NCBI GenBank assembly: GCA_035653295.1
Contig: DASRCB010000228.1
Location: 1 to 32,175 of the forward strand
Source of the DNA: DASRCB01 sp035653295
GTDB taxonomy: Bacteria > Acidobacteriota > Terriglobia > Bryobacterales > Bryobacteraceae
Reading direction: 5' to 3'
DNA: 32,175 bases
Shown here: piece after piece, positions 1 through 9,154 of the stretch
Layout of the letters: each line of letters begins with the position of its first letter
How positions within the stretch are numbered: position 1 is the first letter of the stretch
Translations under genes and position numbers: made by a program
The notes under the pieces: model-generated
What the model saw: only the letters and a program-made list of their open reading frames with translations
What the model was told of the DNA's origin: nothing
Database searches by the model: none

Positions 1-208
1 ACGCAGCGAACGAGCGCAGGCTCATTGATTCGCTCCGGGTGGGAAGCGTAGACCACTCCATCCGTTCGCGCCGACCGAGCGCGTAAGATTGCCTGCCGCA
101 CGTTTCACGGGCTTTTCAGGGGGCGCCTGGCGATACCTGCGGTGCTCGTGGATGTTTATGCGGTCAATGAAGCCTGGGCGCAACCCACTGCTAAACTGAG
201 ACTTCCCC
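1..208. other. Left edge non-coding stretch upstream of proS
   Basis: I see no complete gene here. On the + strand, frame 3 is open from the window edge to a TAA at 84-86, so the first 86 bases might be the tail of an upstream gene, but 27 residues are too few to identify. A short reverse-strand open frame across 22-237 has no recognisable family feature and overlaps the proS start, so I do not call it. Immediately before proS there is no Shine-Dalgarno sequence; a TAAACT hexamer lies at 192-197, eleven bases before the ATG (see separate entry). Confidence 0.5.
192..197 (+). promoter_or_regulatory. Possible -10 element of proS (leaderless-type spacing)
   Basis: TAAACT matches four of six positions of TATAAT and ends eleven bases before the proS ATG, which itself has no Shine-Dalgarno sequence. 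A transcript started from here would have almost no leader. No convincing -35 hexamer is visible at 16-18 bases upstream. The same geometry recurs before two other genes in the window, which is the main reason for listing it. Confidence 0.22.
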
Positions 209-1924
<1,716 letters not shown>

Positions 1925-3043
1925 ATGGACTGGGACGCAATTCGCGAGGAGTTTCCGGCGCTGCGCAGGGGCATCGTTCACCTGGACACCGCCAGCTTCG
2001 GCCAGCTCGCGACGCGCACCATGTCGGCGGTCATGCGGCACTTCTCGCACCGCGACGAGACCGCCTGCCACGACTTCCTGACGTGGTTCGATGACGTGGA
2101 CCGAACCCGCGTGGCCGTCGCGCAGCTGATCAATGCCTCGTCGGACGACATCGCCTTCGTGAACAACGCGGCTACGGCGCTTGGGATTCTGATGTCCGGA
2201 ATCGAGTGGCGCGAGGGCGATGAAGTGCTCGCGCTGGAGCACGAATTCCCGAATAACCTGTATGCGCCGGCGGCGTTGTCGAGGCGCGGCGTCGTGTTTC
2301 GCGAATGCGACTGGGCCGGCCTCGACTCCGCGCTGAGCGAGCGTACGCGGCTGGTGCTGCTGAGCACCGTCAACTACACCACCGGGTTCCGTCCACCGCT
2401 GTCGGGGCTGGGCGAGCGCCTGCGGAAGCGGGGCGTCCTTCTTTATGTCGATGGCACGCAGAGCGTCGGCGCCCTGAAGTTCGATGCCGCCGACGTGCAG
2501 CCCACGATGCTCGCGGTGCACGGTTACAAGTGGCTGCTGTGTCCGAACGGAGCGGCATTCGCGTACGTTCCCGCCGAGACGCGCGCCTGGCTGGAGCCGA
2601 ACATCATCGGCTGGCGCAGTCATCGCGACTGGCGCAACGTCGACAATCTCCACCACGGCCGCCCGGAGCTGCCGGCGCGCGCGGAGAAGTATGAAGGGGG
2701 CATGCTGCCGTTTCCGCTGATCTGCGCCATGGATGCGGCAGTGAACATGCAGCTGGAGATCGGCCCGGCGCTGATCGAGCGCAGGGTGATGAAGCTGGCC
2801 GCGGAACTGCGCGACATTCTGGAGCGCGCCGGCGCGACCGTGCCCGATCACGATTCACAGATTGTCACGGCCTCGTTTCGAAGAGCCGATCCGACCGCGC
2901 TGCGCCGCGCGCTGGAGGAGCAGCACGTGTTCGTTTCGGCGCGCCGCGGTTCGCTGCGCGTATCGGCGCATTTCTACAACAACCTGGATGATGTGATGAC
3001 GTTCGAGGCGGCGCTCCGGCGCGCTCTGACGCGCGTGAAGTAA
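1925..3043 (+). CDS. Aminotransferase class V-fold PLP enzyme (isopenicillin N epimerase-like)
   Basis: PLP-dependent fold type I enzyme of the class V aminotransferase / cysteine desulfurase superfamily. The Schiff-base lysine is K202 in the HGYKWLL motif. The cofactor-binding aspartate lies in the preceding strand, YVDGTQSVGAL, with Q174-like Gln in the usual DGxQ arrangement, and the EFPNN segment near residues 105-110 is typical of the isopenicillin N epimerase branch. Length (372) is normal. There is no active-site cysteine loop, so a NifS/SufS desulfurase is unlikely. The ATG follows the proS stop with zero spacing, which indicates translational coupling. The substrate cannot be told from sequence; cysteine-lyase, epimerase and kynureninase-like activities all occur in this branch. 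The gene ends 21 bases from the convergent serine hydrolase. Confidence 0.88.
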   Translation: MDWDAIREEFPALRRGIVHLDTASFGQLATRTMSAVMRHFSHRDETACHDFLTWFDDVDRTRVAVAQLINASSDDIAFVNNAATALGILMSGIEWREGDEVLALEHEFPNNLYAPAALSRRGVVFRECDWAGLDSALSERTRLVLLSTVNYTTGFRPPLSGLGERLRKRGVLLYVDGTQSVGALKFDAADVQPTMLAVHGYKWLLCPNGAAFAYVPAETRAWLEPNIIGWRSHRDWRNVDNLHHGRPELPARAEKYEGGMLPFPLICAMDAAVNMQLEIGPALIERRVMKLAAELRDILERAGATVPDHDSQIVTASFRRADPTALRRALEEQHVFVSARRGSLRVSAHFYNNLDDVMTFEAALRRALTRVK

Positions 3044-3044
3044 G

Positions 3045-3058
3045 GCGCGGTTCCGCGC
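3045..3058. terminator. Short GC hairpin between convergent genes
   Basis: GCGCGG and CCGCGC (3045-3050 and 3053-3058) form a small hairpin in the 21-base gap between the convergent aminotransferase and serine hydrolase genes. It could serve as a bidirectional terminator, but there is no T run on either side and the loop is tight, so this is weak. Confidence 0.28.
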
Positions 3059-3064
3059 GGATCC

Positions 3065-4459
3065 TCAGATCTCCTCTTCCACGAGAAACTGCTCGTAGAG
3101 GCCGTCGGGCATGACGTAGATGTTGAGGAGGACGGTTTTCTTTTCGAACTCGGCGTGGTAGGAACGGTGGGTCATGCCGCCGCGGAGGCTCTCGCCGACC
3201 CGGGTCACGGTTTTCAACTTTCCGAGCGGGGTGAGAGAGGCGCTGATATCGGCGAGCGCGGCGGGAGTGAAGTACGACCGCAGATCGGGGGTCAGCAGAG
3301 CCGGATCGATCTTGCCGGACTGAAGACCGGTAAGGATGGCGCTTACCTGCGCGATCTCGGCGTCCGAGGCCGGGCGCTCTCCGGGAAGGAGCATGGCGCG
3401 GGCGATCTCATCGGAGAGCGGCCCGATCAGGTCGATGTCATCTTCGTTGGACAGGAGGACAAGGGCGGCGTCGCGGTTGGGGGCAACGGTGTTCTCCGCC
3501 AGGAATCCCGATACCTCGCCGCCGTGCGAGATGGTCGGAATATTGTGGAATTCGCCGAGAAAAAGGCCGAGCGCATAATGCGTGGAGTCGCCGTTGGCCA
3601 GCTTCACTTCGCGAGTGAACTCCTCGTACGAGCGGGCGGAAAGAATGCGGTGCTGAAGGAATGCGATATCCCAGCGGGCAAGGTCGGACGGCGTCATGCA
3701 CAGCTCGCCGGCGGCGAAGTACCAGCCGGGACCTTCGCGCTGAGCGGGCCGCGGCGGTCCCAGCGCATAGCGCGTGTAGGCGACCGCGTCACCGGCGCGG
3801 GGCACGCTGCAATCGCCGGCGGAGGTCATTTGCAGGGGGTCGAAGATATTTGCGCGGAGGAATGCGAGCAGCGGCTGGCCGGAGACCTTTTCGAAAATTT
3901 CGCCGGCAAGGACGTAATTGGTGTTGCTGTACTGCCATTTCGTGCCGGGGTCGAAATTCAGCGGCCTTTTCGCCCAGCGATCGAGGATGGCCTGGGGCGT
4001 GGTGGGCTTCGTCCATTCCGGAATGGTGTAATCCTGCGGGGCGTAGTCCTCATAGCCGGAGGTGTGCGAAAGCAGCTGGCGAATGGAGACTTCGCCGGCC
4101 CGCGTGTACTGCGGGAAATATTTCGCCACTTTGTCGTCCAGCGAGAGCTTGCCCTGCTCCTGAAGGAGCAGGATCGCCGCAGCCGTGAATTGTTTACTGA
4201 CGGAACCGACCGCGTACCGCGTGTTTGCGTCGGCGGCGCGCCCGGCGGCGAGATCGGCCTTCCCATAAGCGCGCGCGAACACGACCGCTCCATGCTCGAC
4301 GACGGCAACGGACACGCTCGGAGCGCCGCTCTTTTGCAGCGCGGCATTGATCTTTTCGGAAAGCTTAGCGGCGAGGGCGGTGTCGTCCCGAGCGATGGCC
4401 AGGAGCGGCATCAGGCAGGCAAGAAGGCCCGGAAGCATTTGTCTCGTGCAGGCGCGCAT
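3065..4459 (-). CDS. Exported serine hydrolase, class C beta-lactamase family (PF00144 type)
   Basis: Member of the beta-lactamase / D-alanyl-D-alanine carboxypeptidase / esterase fold. An N-terminal signal sequence (basic start, hydrophobic LLACLMPLLAIA at about 12-23) indicates export. All three active-site elements are visible: S86-V-S-K89 (nucleophile and general base), Y177-S-N179, and H312-G-G314. The 464-residue length includes an extra C-terminal region of about 120 residues after the catalytic domain (from about 345), as in many penicillin-binding-protein-related hydrolases. It is a single gene facing away from the PilZ gene. Substrate is unknown: peptidoglycan peptides, esters and amides are all possible, and true antibiotic beta-lactamase activity is not implied. 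The ATG at 4459 is chosen because it directly precedes the signal peptide. Confidence 0.9.
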   Translation of the reverse strand: MRACTRQMLPGLLACLMPLLAIARDDTALAAKLSEKINAALQKSGAPSVSVAVVEHGAVVFARAYGKADLAAGRAADANTRYAVGSVSKQFTAAAILLLQEQGKLSLDDKVAKYFPQYTRAGEVSIRQLLSHTSGYEDYAPQDYTIPEWTKPTTPQAILDRWAKRPLNFDPGTKWQYSNTNYVLAGEIFEKVSGQPLLAFLRANIFDPLQMTSAGDCSVPRAGDAVAYTRYALGPPRPAQREGPGWYFAAGELCMTPSDLARWDIAFLQHRILSARSYEEFTREVKLANGDSTHYALGLFLGEFHNIPTISHGGEVSGFLAENTVAPNRDAALVLLSNEDDIDLIGPLSDEIARAMLLPGERPASDAEIAQVSAILTGLQSGKIDPALLTPDLRSYFTPAALADISASLTPLGKLKTVTRVGESLRGGMTHRSYHAEFEKKTVLLNIYVMPDGLYEQFLVEEEI

Positions 4460-4663
4460 GACGATGTTTCAGTATAATGGCGCGCTCCGACGCACAGGAA
4501 TGTCGGTCGCCTGCTTACACGCGATTGGCAGGATGACGGCAGGACAAGTTGCGGCATGGCTCTCACGAAGTTGAGGGTCAGAACGGTCGACGTTTGTAAG
4601 TGGAATGTGTCGGATCAAATTACGGAGAGTTTCTTCCCGCCACGCGAACTATGGGTTGGACGA
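4460..4663. other. Intergenic region between serine hydrolase and PilZ genes
   Basis: About 200 bases between divergent genes. The forward frame is open from 4556 toward the PilZ gene, but the residues before 4664 look unlike any PilZ N terminus and I treat them as untranslated. Apart from the -10-like element next to the hydrolase I see no clear operator, hairpin or RNA gene. Confidence 0.4.
4471..4476 (-). promoter_or_regulatory. Possible -10 element of the serine hydrolase gene
   Basis: On the reverse strand the hexamer reads TATACT (five of six to TATAAT) and lies eleven bases before the hydrolase ATG, which again lacks an obvious Shine-Dalgarno sequence. No good -35 is present. The overlapping forward-strand reading is TATAAT at 4473-4478, so it could alternatively point toward the PilZ gene, 190 bases away. 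Confidence 0.28.
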
Positions 4664-5002
4664 ATGCACTCGCCAGGTAAGCTACCCCCAACTGAACCGC
4701 CACCCGACCGGCGAAGCGAACCGAGATTCGCAATCGGGGCCGACGCGAGGTTAAGAAGGCAGGGCGACGGCAGGGCCTATGCCGCCATTACGCTCAATGT
4801 CAGCACCGGCGGTCTGCTGCTGCGGTTCAACGAGTCGAATCCCTGCAGGGTCGGCGATGACGTGGAGTGTGAGATCGCCCTGGCTGATGCTCCGCAGCAG
4901 GCGTTTGCGTCCTGGGGTGTGGGCCGCGTGGTGCGCATCGACGAATCGAGTGCGGCTGTTGTGCTCCGATCCGGGCTCTTTACCGCCGCTGACGAGACGT
5001 AA
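4664..5002 (+). CDS. Small PilZ-domain protein (c-di-GMP receptor type)
   Basis: Single PilZ domain, 112 residues from the chosen start. Both ligand-contact motifs are present: RRSEPR (RxxxR) near residue 16-21 and NVSTGG (D/NxSxxG) near 46-51, followed by the expected beta-barrel pattern. PilZ domains bind cyclic di-GMP and act by binding partners, often in motility, pilus or polysaccharide control. An upstream in-frame ATG at 4556 would add 36 residues of unusual composition; I prefer 4664, where the protein begins just ahead of the RxxxR motif. It is the nearest gene upstream of the chemosensory locus on the same strand, separated by 235 bases, so it may feed into or read out from that system, but co-transcription is not shown. 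Confidence 0.85.
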   Translation: MHSPGKLPPTEPPPDRRSEPRFAIGADARLRRQGDGRAYAAITLNVSTGGLLLRFNESNPCRVGDDVECEIALADAPQQAFASWGVGRVVRIDESSAAVVLRSGLFTAADET

Positions 5003-5007
5003 ACGGT

Positions 5008-5027
5008 CAGTGATCGGCAACTCACTG
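5008..5027. repeat. Inverted repeat CAGTGA-N8-TCACTG
   Basis: CAGTGA at 5008-5013 and TCACTG at 5022-5027 are exact reverse complements with an 8-base spacer; a second arm pair CGGCA/TGCCG (5015-5019, 5026-5030) overlaps it. It lies just after the PilZ stop. The geometry suits a dimeric regulator site or a short hairpin. Confidence 0.4.
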
Positions 5028-5113
5028 CCGCAGCCTGCAAACGCTAAGAGCACGCACGACGCCGCCGATATGAAGTACGTGTTCTGGGATCGACACGAGC
5101 CAGCACAACCCGC

Positions 5114-5125
5114 CAGTGTTCACTG
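5114..5125. repeat. Palindrome CAGTG-TT-CACTG
   Basis: Exact 5-base arms with a 2-base centre, reusing the same CAGTG/CACTG core found at 5008-5027; GTCAGTGA at 5006-5013 and TCACTGAC at 5120-5127 are 8-base reverse complements. Possible operator for the chemosensory locus. Confidence 0.4.
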
Positions 5126-5129
5126 ACGG

Positions 5130-5165
5130 TTCGGATGTCGCAATGAAAACGTGCGACAAACCGAG
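5130..5165. repeat. Strong stem-loop in the chemosensory leader region
   Basis: TGTCGCA (5136-5142) and TGCGACA (5152-5158) are exact complements around a 9-base A-rich loop, and after a small internal loop TTCGG (5130-5134) pairs with CCGAG (5161-5165, one G-T). No T run follows on either strand, so it is not a classical terminator; an RNA leader structure or protein site is more likely. Confidence 0.45.
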
Positions 5166-5200
5166 CAAAAACCGCACTAAAGAGCCGTAGTAATATCCTC

Positions 5201-5214
5201 CAGCTGCAAAGCTG
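5201..5214 (+). promoter_or_regulatory. Small GCAA-loop hairpin upstream of the MCP ribosome site
   Basis: CAGCT (5201-5205) and AGCTG (5210-5214) enclose GCAA, a GNRA-type tetraloop, eleven bases before the AGGAG ribosome site. It would fold in the mRNA leader of the first chemosensory gene and could protect or modulate its start. Confidence 0.3.
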
Positions 5215-5224
5215 CTCAGAAACC

Positions 5225-5229
5225 AGGAG
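5225..5229 (+). promoter_or_regulatory. Ribosome binding site of the tandem MCP gene
   Basis: AGGAG with 8 bases to the ATG at 5238; one of the best Shine-Dalgarno sequences in the window, and it fixes the start of the first gene of the chemosensory locus. Confidence 0.75.
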
Positions 5230-5237
5230 ATCTATCG

Positions 5238-7238
5238 ATGCAAACAGGGACAGGGGAACCGAAAGTAAACGGTTCCGCCACGCCGATCGGCCGGTTGGCG
5301 ACAAATCGGCTTGCACCTCAGCGAACCGGGCCGGTTCCACCAGCTTCCAAAACCGCACACGCCGCTGATGACGCCTCTCAGAACCGCCTCGCCGCCAAGA
5401 AGCTGGCTGAGGAAAAGGCCAGGGCGCGCACGCTTGCGCGGGCGCAGGCTGTAGCGGAAAAACTCTCCACTGCCACCGAGCAGGTCGCGAGCGCCATCGC
5501 CGAAGCCAACAGCGCAGTCGTTGAACTGGAAAAGACGATGCACGCCATCGCTTCCGGGGCGGAACAGTCGTCGACGGCGGCTGAAGAGTCGCGCGCGGCC
5601 ATCAATCAGATTGAGAAGGCCGCCGACGTGGCCAACGGACGCGCCGATGCCTCGCTCGAGAAGGTCAGTGAACTCCAAACGCTGGCGAAGACCACTCAGG
5701 CCGACATCGAAGAGCTGATCAAAGGCGTTACCGACGCGGCGCAGGCGAACATCGAATCGGCCAGAATGGTGGCCGAGCTGGAGCGGCAGTCGGAAGAGAT
5801 CGGCAAAATCGTCCATGCGGTAGCGCGCATCGCCGATCAGACCAATCTGCTGGCGCTGAACGCGGCCATTGAAGCGGCGCGGGCCGGCGAGCATGGAAAA
5901 GGCTTTGCTGTTGTTGCCGACGAGGTCCGTAACCTTGCTGAGATGAGCGAGAAGAGCGCTCGCGGCATCCAGGAGGTGGTGAACGAGATTCAGACCCAGG
6001 TCAAGGTGGTCGCGGCAGACACGGAATCCGCGGGGAAGAAGAGCCGTGACGAAATCGAGAAGGCCAAAGTAGTCACCGGCGATCTTGCCAAGGTCACCAA
6101 CGACTTCGCCACGATCCAGACCGGATGCCTCGACATCCGCAGGAACGCTCAGGAGTCGCTGGGCGGCGCCAAGAACTATTTGAAGGGCGCGGAGGAGATC
6201 GCCGCAGCGGCCGAGGAAGCGACCTCCGCCTGCCAGCAGGCGCAGAAGTCCGTCCAGGAGCAGTCCAAGGCCTATGCCGAGATGAATGACGCGGCGCGAT
6301 CGCTGGCGGAAATGGCGGAATCGTTAAAGACTTCCACCAACGCCCAGAAATCGGCGGAGGAGCTTGCGGCCACGGCGGAAGAATTGTCCACGAACGCCGA
6401 GGAAGTGAAGACGTCCTCATCGCAGATTTCCATCGCCATCGAGCAGATCAACAAAGCTGCCACGGCGCAGGCAAAATCGGCGGAAACGTCCAATGTTCTG
6501 GCGGCGCAGCTCCTTCAGGCCGCGAAGGTCATGGGTGAGAATGCCGACGCGGGAGTTCAGAAATCGGAGGGGATCCGAACGCTGCTCACCACAAACAAAG
6601 AGAATGTCGACCTGCTTATCGCCAATATCGGGAAGGCGGCCGAGGCGTCCATGGATTCAGCGAAGAACGTTCTGGAACTCGAGGAACGAACTCGGCGAAT
6701 CGACAAAATCGTGGATGCGATCGTGATGGTGACGGTACAGACGAAAATGCTGGCCGTGAACGGCAACGTGGAAGCTGCTCGGGCCGGAGAATACGGCCGC
6801 GGCTTCTCGGTAGTGGCGGGTGACATCCGCTCGCTGGCAAATGAAAGCAGCGAGAACGCCGACCGCATCAAGGACCTGGTGAAGAACATCCAGACGCAGA
6901 TATCGAAGGTAGCCACGGATATTCAGCTGGCAGGGAACAAATCGCGGCAGGAAGTGGAGAAGGCGAAAGCCAGCACCGTCAACCTGGAGACGATCACTCG
7001 CGAGTGCGTGGCCATGGTGAGCGGCATGAAGGAGATCTCCAAAGGCTCAATGGAGTCGCTGGCCGCTTTGGAACAGGCGGGCAAGGCCAGCCAGCAGATC
7101 GCCAGCGCCGCGGAAGAGACCACCCGTGCGACGACGGAAGCCGCAAGCGCCGCGGAACAGGGATTAAAAGCAGCGCAGGAGATCGCTCAGGCGGTAGAAG
7201 ATATCGCGTCCCAGGCTGACGAACTGCAGAACGGGTAA
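5238..7238 (+). CDS. Soluble methyl-accepting chemotaxis protein with two tandem signalling hairpins
   Basis: Receptor-like protein of 666 residues with no transmembrane segment or signal peptide, so it should be cytosolic. Almost the whole chain is coiled coil. The first hairpin tip, around residues 200-222, is canonical (QTNLLALNAAIEAARAGE, then GKGFAVVADEVR). A second, diverged tip lies at 500-522 (QTKMLAVNGNVEAARAGE, then GRGFSVVAGDIR). The two are exactly 300 residues apart, which suggests internal duplication. No PAS, GAF or other sensor domain is visible; residues 1-50 look disordered. Glu/Gln-rich heptads around both tips are plausible CheR/CheB methylation sites, and the C terminus lacks a CheR-tethering pentapeptide. 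Its role is to activate or inhibit CheA through CheW. It heads the locus after a long control region and is followed 35 bases later by the CheW scaffold. Confidence 0.93.
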   Translation: MQTGTGEPKVNGSATPIGRLATNRLAPQRTGPVPPASKTAHAADDASQNRLAAKKLAEEKARARTLARAQAVAEKLSTATEQVASAIAEANSAVVELEKTMHAIASGAEQSSTAAEESRAAINQIEKAADVANGRADASLEKVSELQTLAKTTQADIEELIKGVTDAAQANIESARMVAELERQSEEIGKIVHAVARIADQTNLLALNAAIEAARAGEHGKGFAVVADEVRNLAEMSEKSARGIQEVVNEIQTQVKVVAADTESAGKKSRDEIEKAKVVTGDLAKVTNDFATIQTGCLDIRRNAQESLGGAKNYLKGAEEIAAAAEEATSACQQAQKSVQEQSKAYAEMNDAARSLAEMAESLKTSTNAQKSAEELAATAEELSTNAEEVKTSSSQISIAIEQINKAATAQAKSAETSNVLAAQLLQAAKVMGENADAGVQKSEGIRTLLTTNKENVDLLIANIGKAAEASMDSAKNVLELEERTRRIDKIVDAIVMVTVQTKMLAVNGNVEAARAGEYGRGFSVVAGDIRSLANESSENADRIKDLVKNIQTQISKVATDIQLAGNKSRQEVEKAKASTVNLETITRECVAMVSGMKEISKGSMESLAALEQAGKASQQIASAAEETTRATTEAASAAEQGLKAAQEIAQAVEDIASQADELQNG

Positions 7239-7273
7239 GCTTTCGCTGCGATTGAAAGGAGAAAGAGACCCAT

Positions 7274-9103
7274 ATGCAGAGTGAAACGCCACAAGACCGC
7301 GCGAGTTCCAAAGAAGAAAGCCAGCTCGTTACGTTTCTGCTGAAGGACGAAGAGTTCGGATTCGACATCATGTCGGTGCAGGAGATCATTCGCCTTCCTA
7401 AAATGGCCAAGGTGCCCCGCACCCCGCCGTACGTGGAAGGGATCGCCAATCTCCGCGGCGTCGTTCTTCCCATCATTGATATGAGGACCCGTTTCGGGAT
7501 GGAAAAGGCGGACGAGACGGATCGCACCAGAGTCCTCGTTGTGGATATCGATGGCGTCAAGACGGGGCTGCGGGTGGACCGGGTCAAGCAGGTGACGCGG
7601 GTGCTGCGAAACGACGTCGATCCGCCGCCGCCGGCGATCCGGGGCACAACGGCGAATTACCTCGATGGCGTGGTCAAGCTGGATAACGGTCAGCGAATCA
7701 TTATGGCGCTGAACGCCGGCCAGGTTTGCCAGATTGACGCCAGCCACCGCACAAAGACCTCGACGGCGGAGAGCGCCAATGGAAACACTCATGATCGATC
7801 CGGTGCGGCGATGGCCGGCACGGAAGCCATCGCGCAGATGGTCACATTTCGAATCGCAAACGAGGAGTTTGCCTTCGAGATGGAGCACGTACGAGAAATC
7901 CTGCGTGTCCAGCCGCCCAAGCAGGTCCCGGATGTCCCGGATTATGTGCTGGGGGTTCTGACGGTCCGCGGGCAGATCCTTCCAATCGTCGACCTCCGGA
8001 AGCTGCTGCATCAGCCTACACTGGCCGATGAGTTCGCCGGCAGCTGCCGTACGATTCGGGAGCAGTACGAACGCTGGATCGAACAGGCGGCTTCGGACAC
8101 CGCCAATCACATGGACCTGTCTATTCCGGAGCGCCTGCGGACCTGGATCAGCAGCGCCAACAGTTCCAGCCAGGTTCTGATGGAGACCCTTTCCAGGCTG
8201 CGTGGGCTGAATGAGAAGACCATCAAGCAGGCGCAGACACTGGCGGCCGCGGACGAAATCAGGGCCACGGCGGCGGCGGTCATCGCCGGGCTGCACGACT
8301 TCGAACGCGAGGTAGCGGCCAATATCCAGGAGGACCAGCGCATTATCGTCGTAGATGCGAACGGCTTCGTTCTCGGTTTGGTTGTCGATCATGTGAACGA
8401 AGTGCTCAACGTGATGCGCAGGCTGCTCGATCCGCCACCGATGGTCACTTCGGCCGGGGGACTGGAGCTGGAGGCGGTGGCCAAGCTGGATGACGGCAAC
8501 CGGCTGATCATGCTTCTCGATGTGAAGAACCTGATGCGGGATCAGAAACTGCGAGAGATCCGGGCGGATACAACTTCGGCAGCCGCCGAGCAGAGCAACG
8601 ACAGCGCCGAGACGGGCGTCGACACGTCGCAGGAGCTGAGCGAAGTTCAGCTTGTTACTTTCATGCTGAGCGGCGAGGAGTACGGCGTGCCGATTTCTCA
8701 AATCCAGGAGATCGATCGTCTTTCGAAGATCACGAAGGTGCCCAAGGCGGCGCAGTTCATCGAGGGCGTAACGAATCTGCGGGGCGAAGTGATTCCGGTC
8801 CTGGATACGCGCAAACGGTTCGAGCTCGAGGCCAAGGCATCGGACGACCGGTCGCGAATCATCATTGTCGAACTGGGCGGGGTCAAGACGGGCCTGATCG
8901 TTGACTCCGTACGCGAAGTGCTGAGCCTGCCCAGGAAGGACATCGCCCCGCCGCCCGAGGCCATTCACTCCGGGATCGACCAGCGGTTCATCTCCGGAAT
9001 CGGCAAGGTTGATTCGGGAAAACGGATGGTGGTCCTGCTGGACGTCGAAAAGATTCTCTCGAAGTCCGAGCATACGGCACTGGCGCAGCTTCCGGCAGAG
9101 TAA
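7274..9103 (+). CDS. Scaffold protein with three CheW domains and a helical insertion
   Basis: 609 residues. CheW domains occupy about 16-155, 186-423 and 456-597; each shows the beta-barrel pattern with the NLRG or TVRG turn (59-62, 230-233, 501-504). CheW links receptor tips to CheA in the hexagonal array. Domain 2 is interrupted at about 248-350 by a helical insertion. Its pattern Y265ERW268 ... E286RLRTW291 ... N313EKTI resembles the CZB zinc-binding signature Hxx[W]...CxLGxW...HxxxH, but every zinc ligand is replaced; this relation is my inference. Domains 1 and 3 share much more sequence with each other than with domain 2. AAGGAGA at 7256-7262 is the ribosome site for the ATG at 7274. 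Three linked CheW domains could join several receptor or kinase units at once. A strong hairpin follows the stop. Confidence 0.93.
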   Translation: MQSETPQDRASSKEESQLVTFLLKDEEFGFDIMSVQEIIRLPKMAKVPRTPPYVEGIANLRGVVLPIIDMRTRFGMEKADETDRTRVLVVDIDGVKTGLRVDRVKQVTRVLRNDVDPPPPAIRGTTANYLDGVVKLDNGQRIIMALNAGQVCQIDASHRTKTSTAESANGNTHDRSGAAMAGTEAIAQMVTFRIANEEFAFEMEHVREILRVQPPKQVPDVPDYVLGVLTVRGQILPIVDLRKLLHQPTLADEFAGSCRTIREQYERWIEQAASDTANHMDLSIPERLRTWISSANSSSQVLMETLSRLRGLNEKTIKQAQTLAAADEIRATAAAVIAGLHDFEREVAANIQEDQRIIVVDANGFVLGLVVDHVNEVLNVMRRLLDPPPMVTSAGGLELEAVAKLDDGNRLIMLLDVKNLMRDQKLREIRADTTSAAAEQSNDSAETGVDTSQELSEVQLVTFMLSGEEYGVPISQIQEIDRLSKITKVPKAAQFIEGVTNLRGEVIPVLDTRKRFELEAKASDDRSRIIIVELGGVKTGLIVDSVREVLSLPRKDIAPPPEAIHSGIDQRFISGIGKVDSGKRMVVLLDVEKILSKSEHTALAQLPAE

Positions 9104-9109
9104 ACCAAC

Positions 9110-9144
9110 GCGGCCGGGCGCGCAGTCTGAAGGCGCCCGGCCGC
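9110..9144 (+). repeat. Perfect 12-bp GC-rich stem-loop between cheW and cheB
   Basis: GCGGCCGGGCGC (9110-9121) and GCGCCCGGCCGC (9133-9144) are exact reverse complements with an 11-base loop, in a 51-base gap inside an otherwise tightly packed locus. No T run follows, so a rho-independent terminator is unlikely. A transcript-stabilising or processing hairpin that sets different expression of the two structural genes upstream and the enzymes downstream is a reasonable reading. It also leaves the cheB start without an evident Shine-Dalgarno sequence. Confidence 0.7.
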
Positions 9145-9154
9145 CCACAAATCT

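Noticed and set aside
3155..4477. 440-residue forward open frame opposite the serine hydrolase gene
   Set aside because: No recognisable domain, and the reverse-strand product has a signal peptide and all three active-site motifs.
5130..5165. Intrinsic terminator for the PilZ gene
   Set aside because: The stem-loop is strong but is not followed by a T run on either strand, so it is listed as a stem-loop only.
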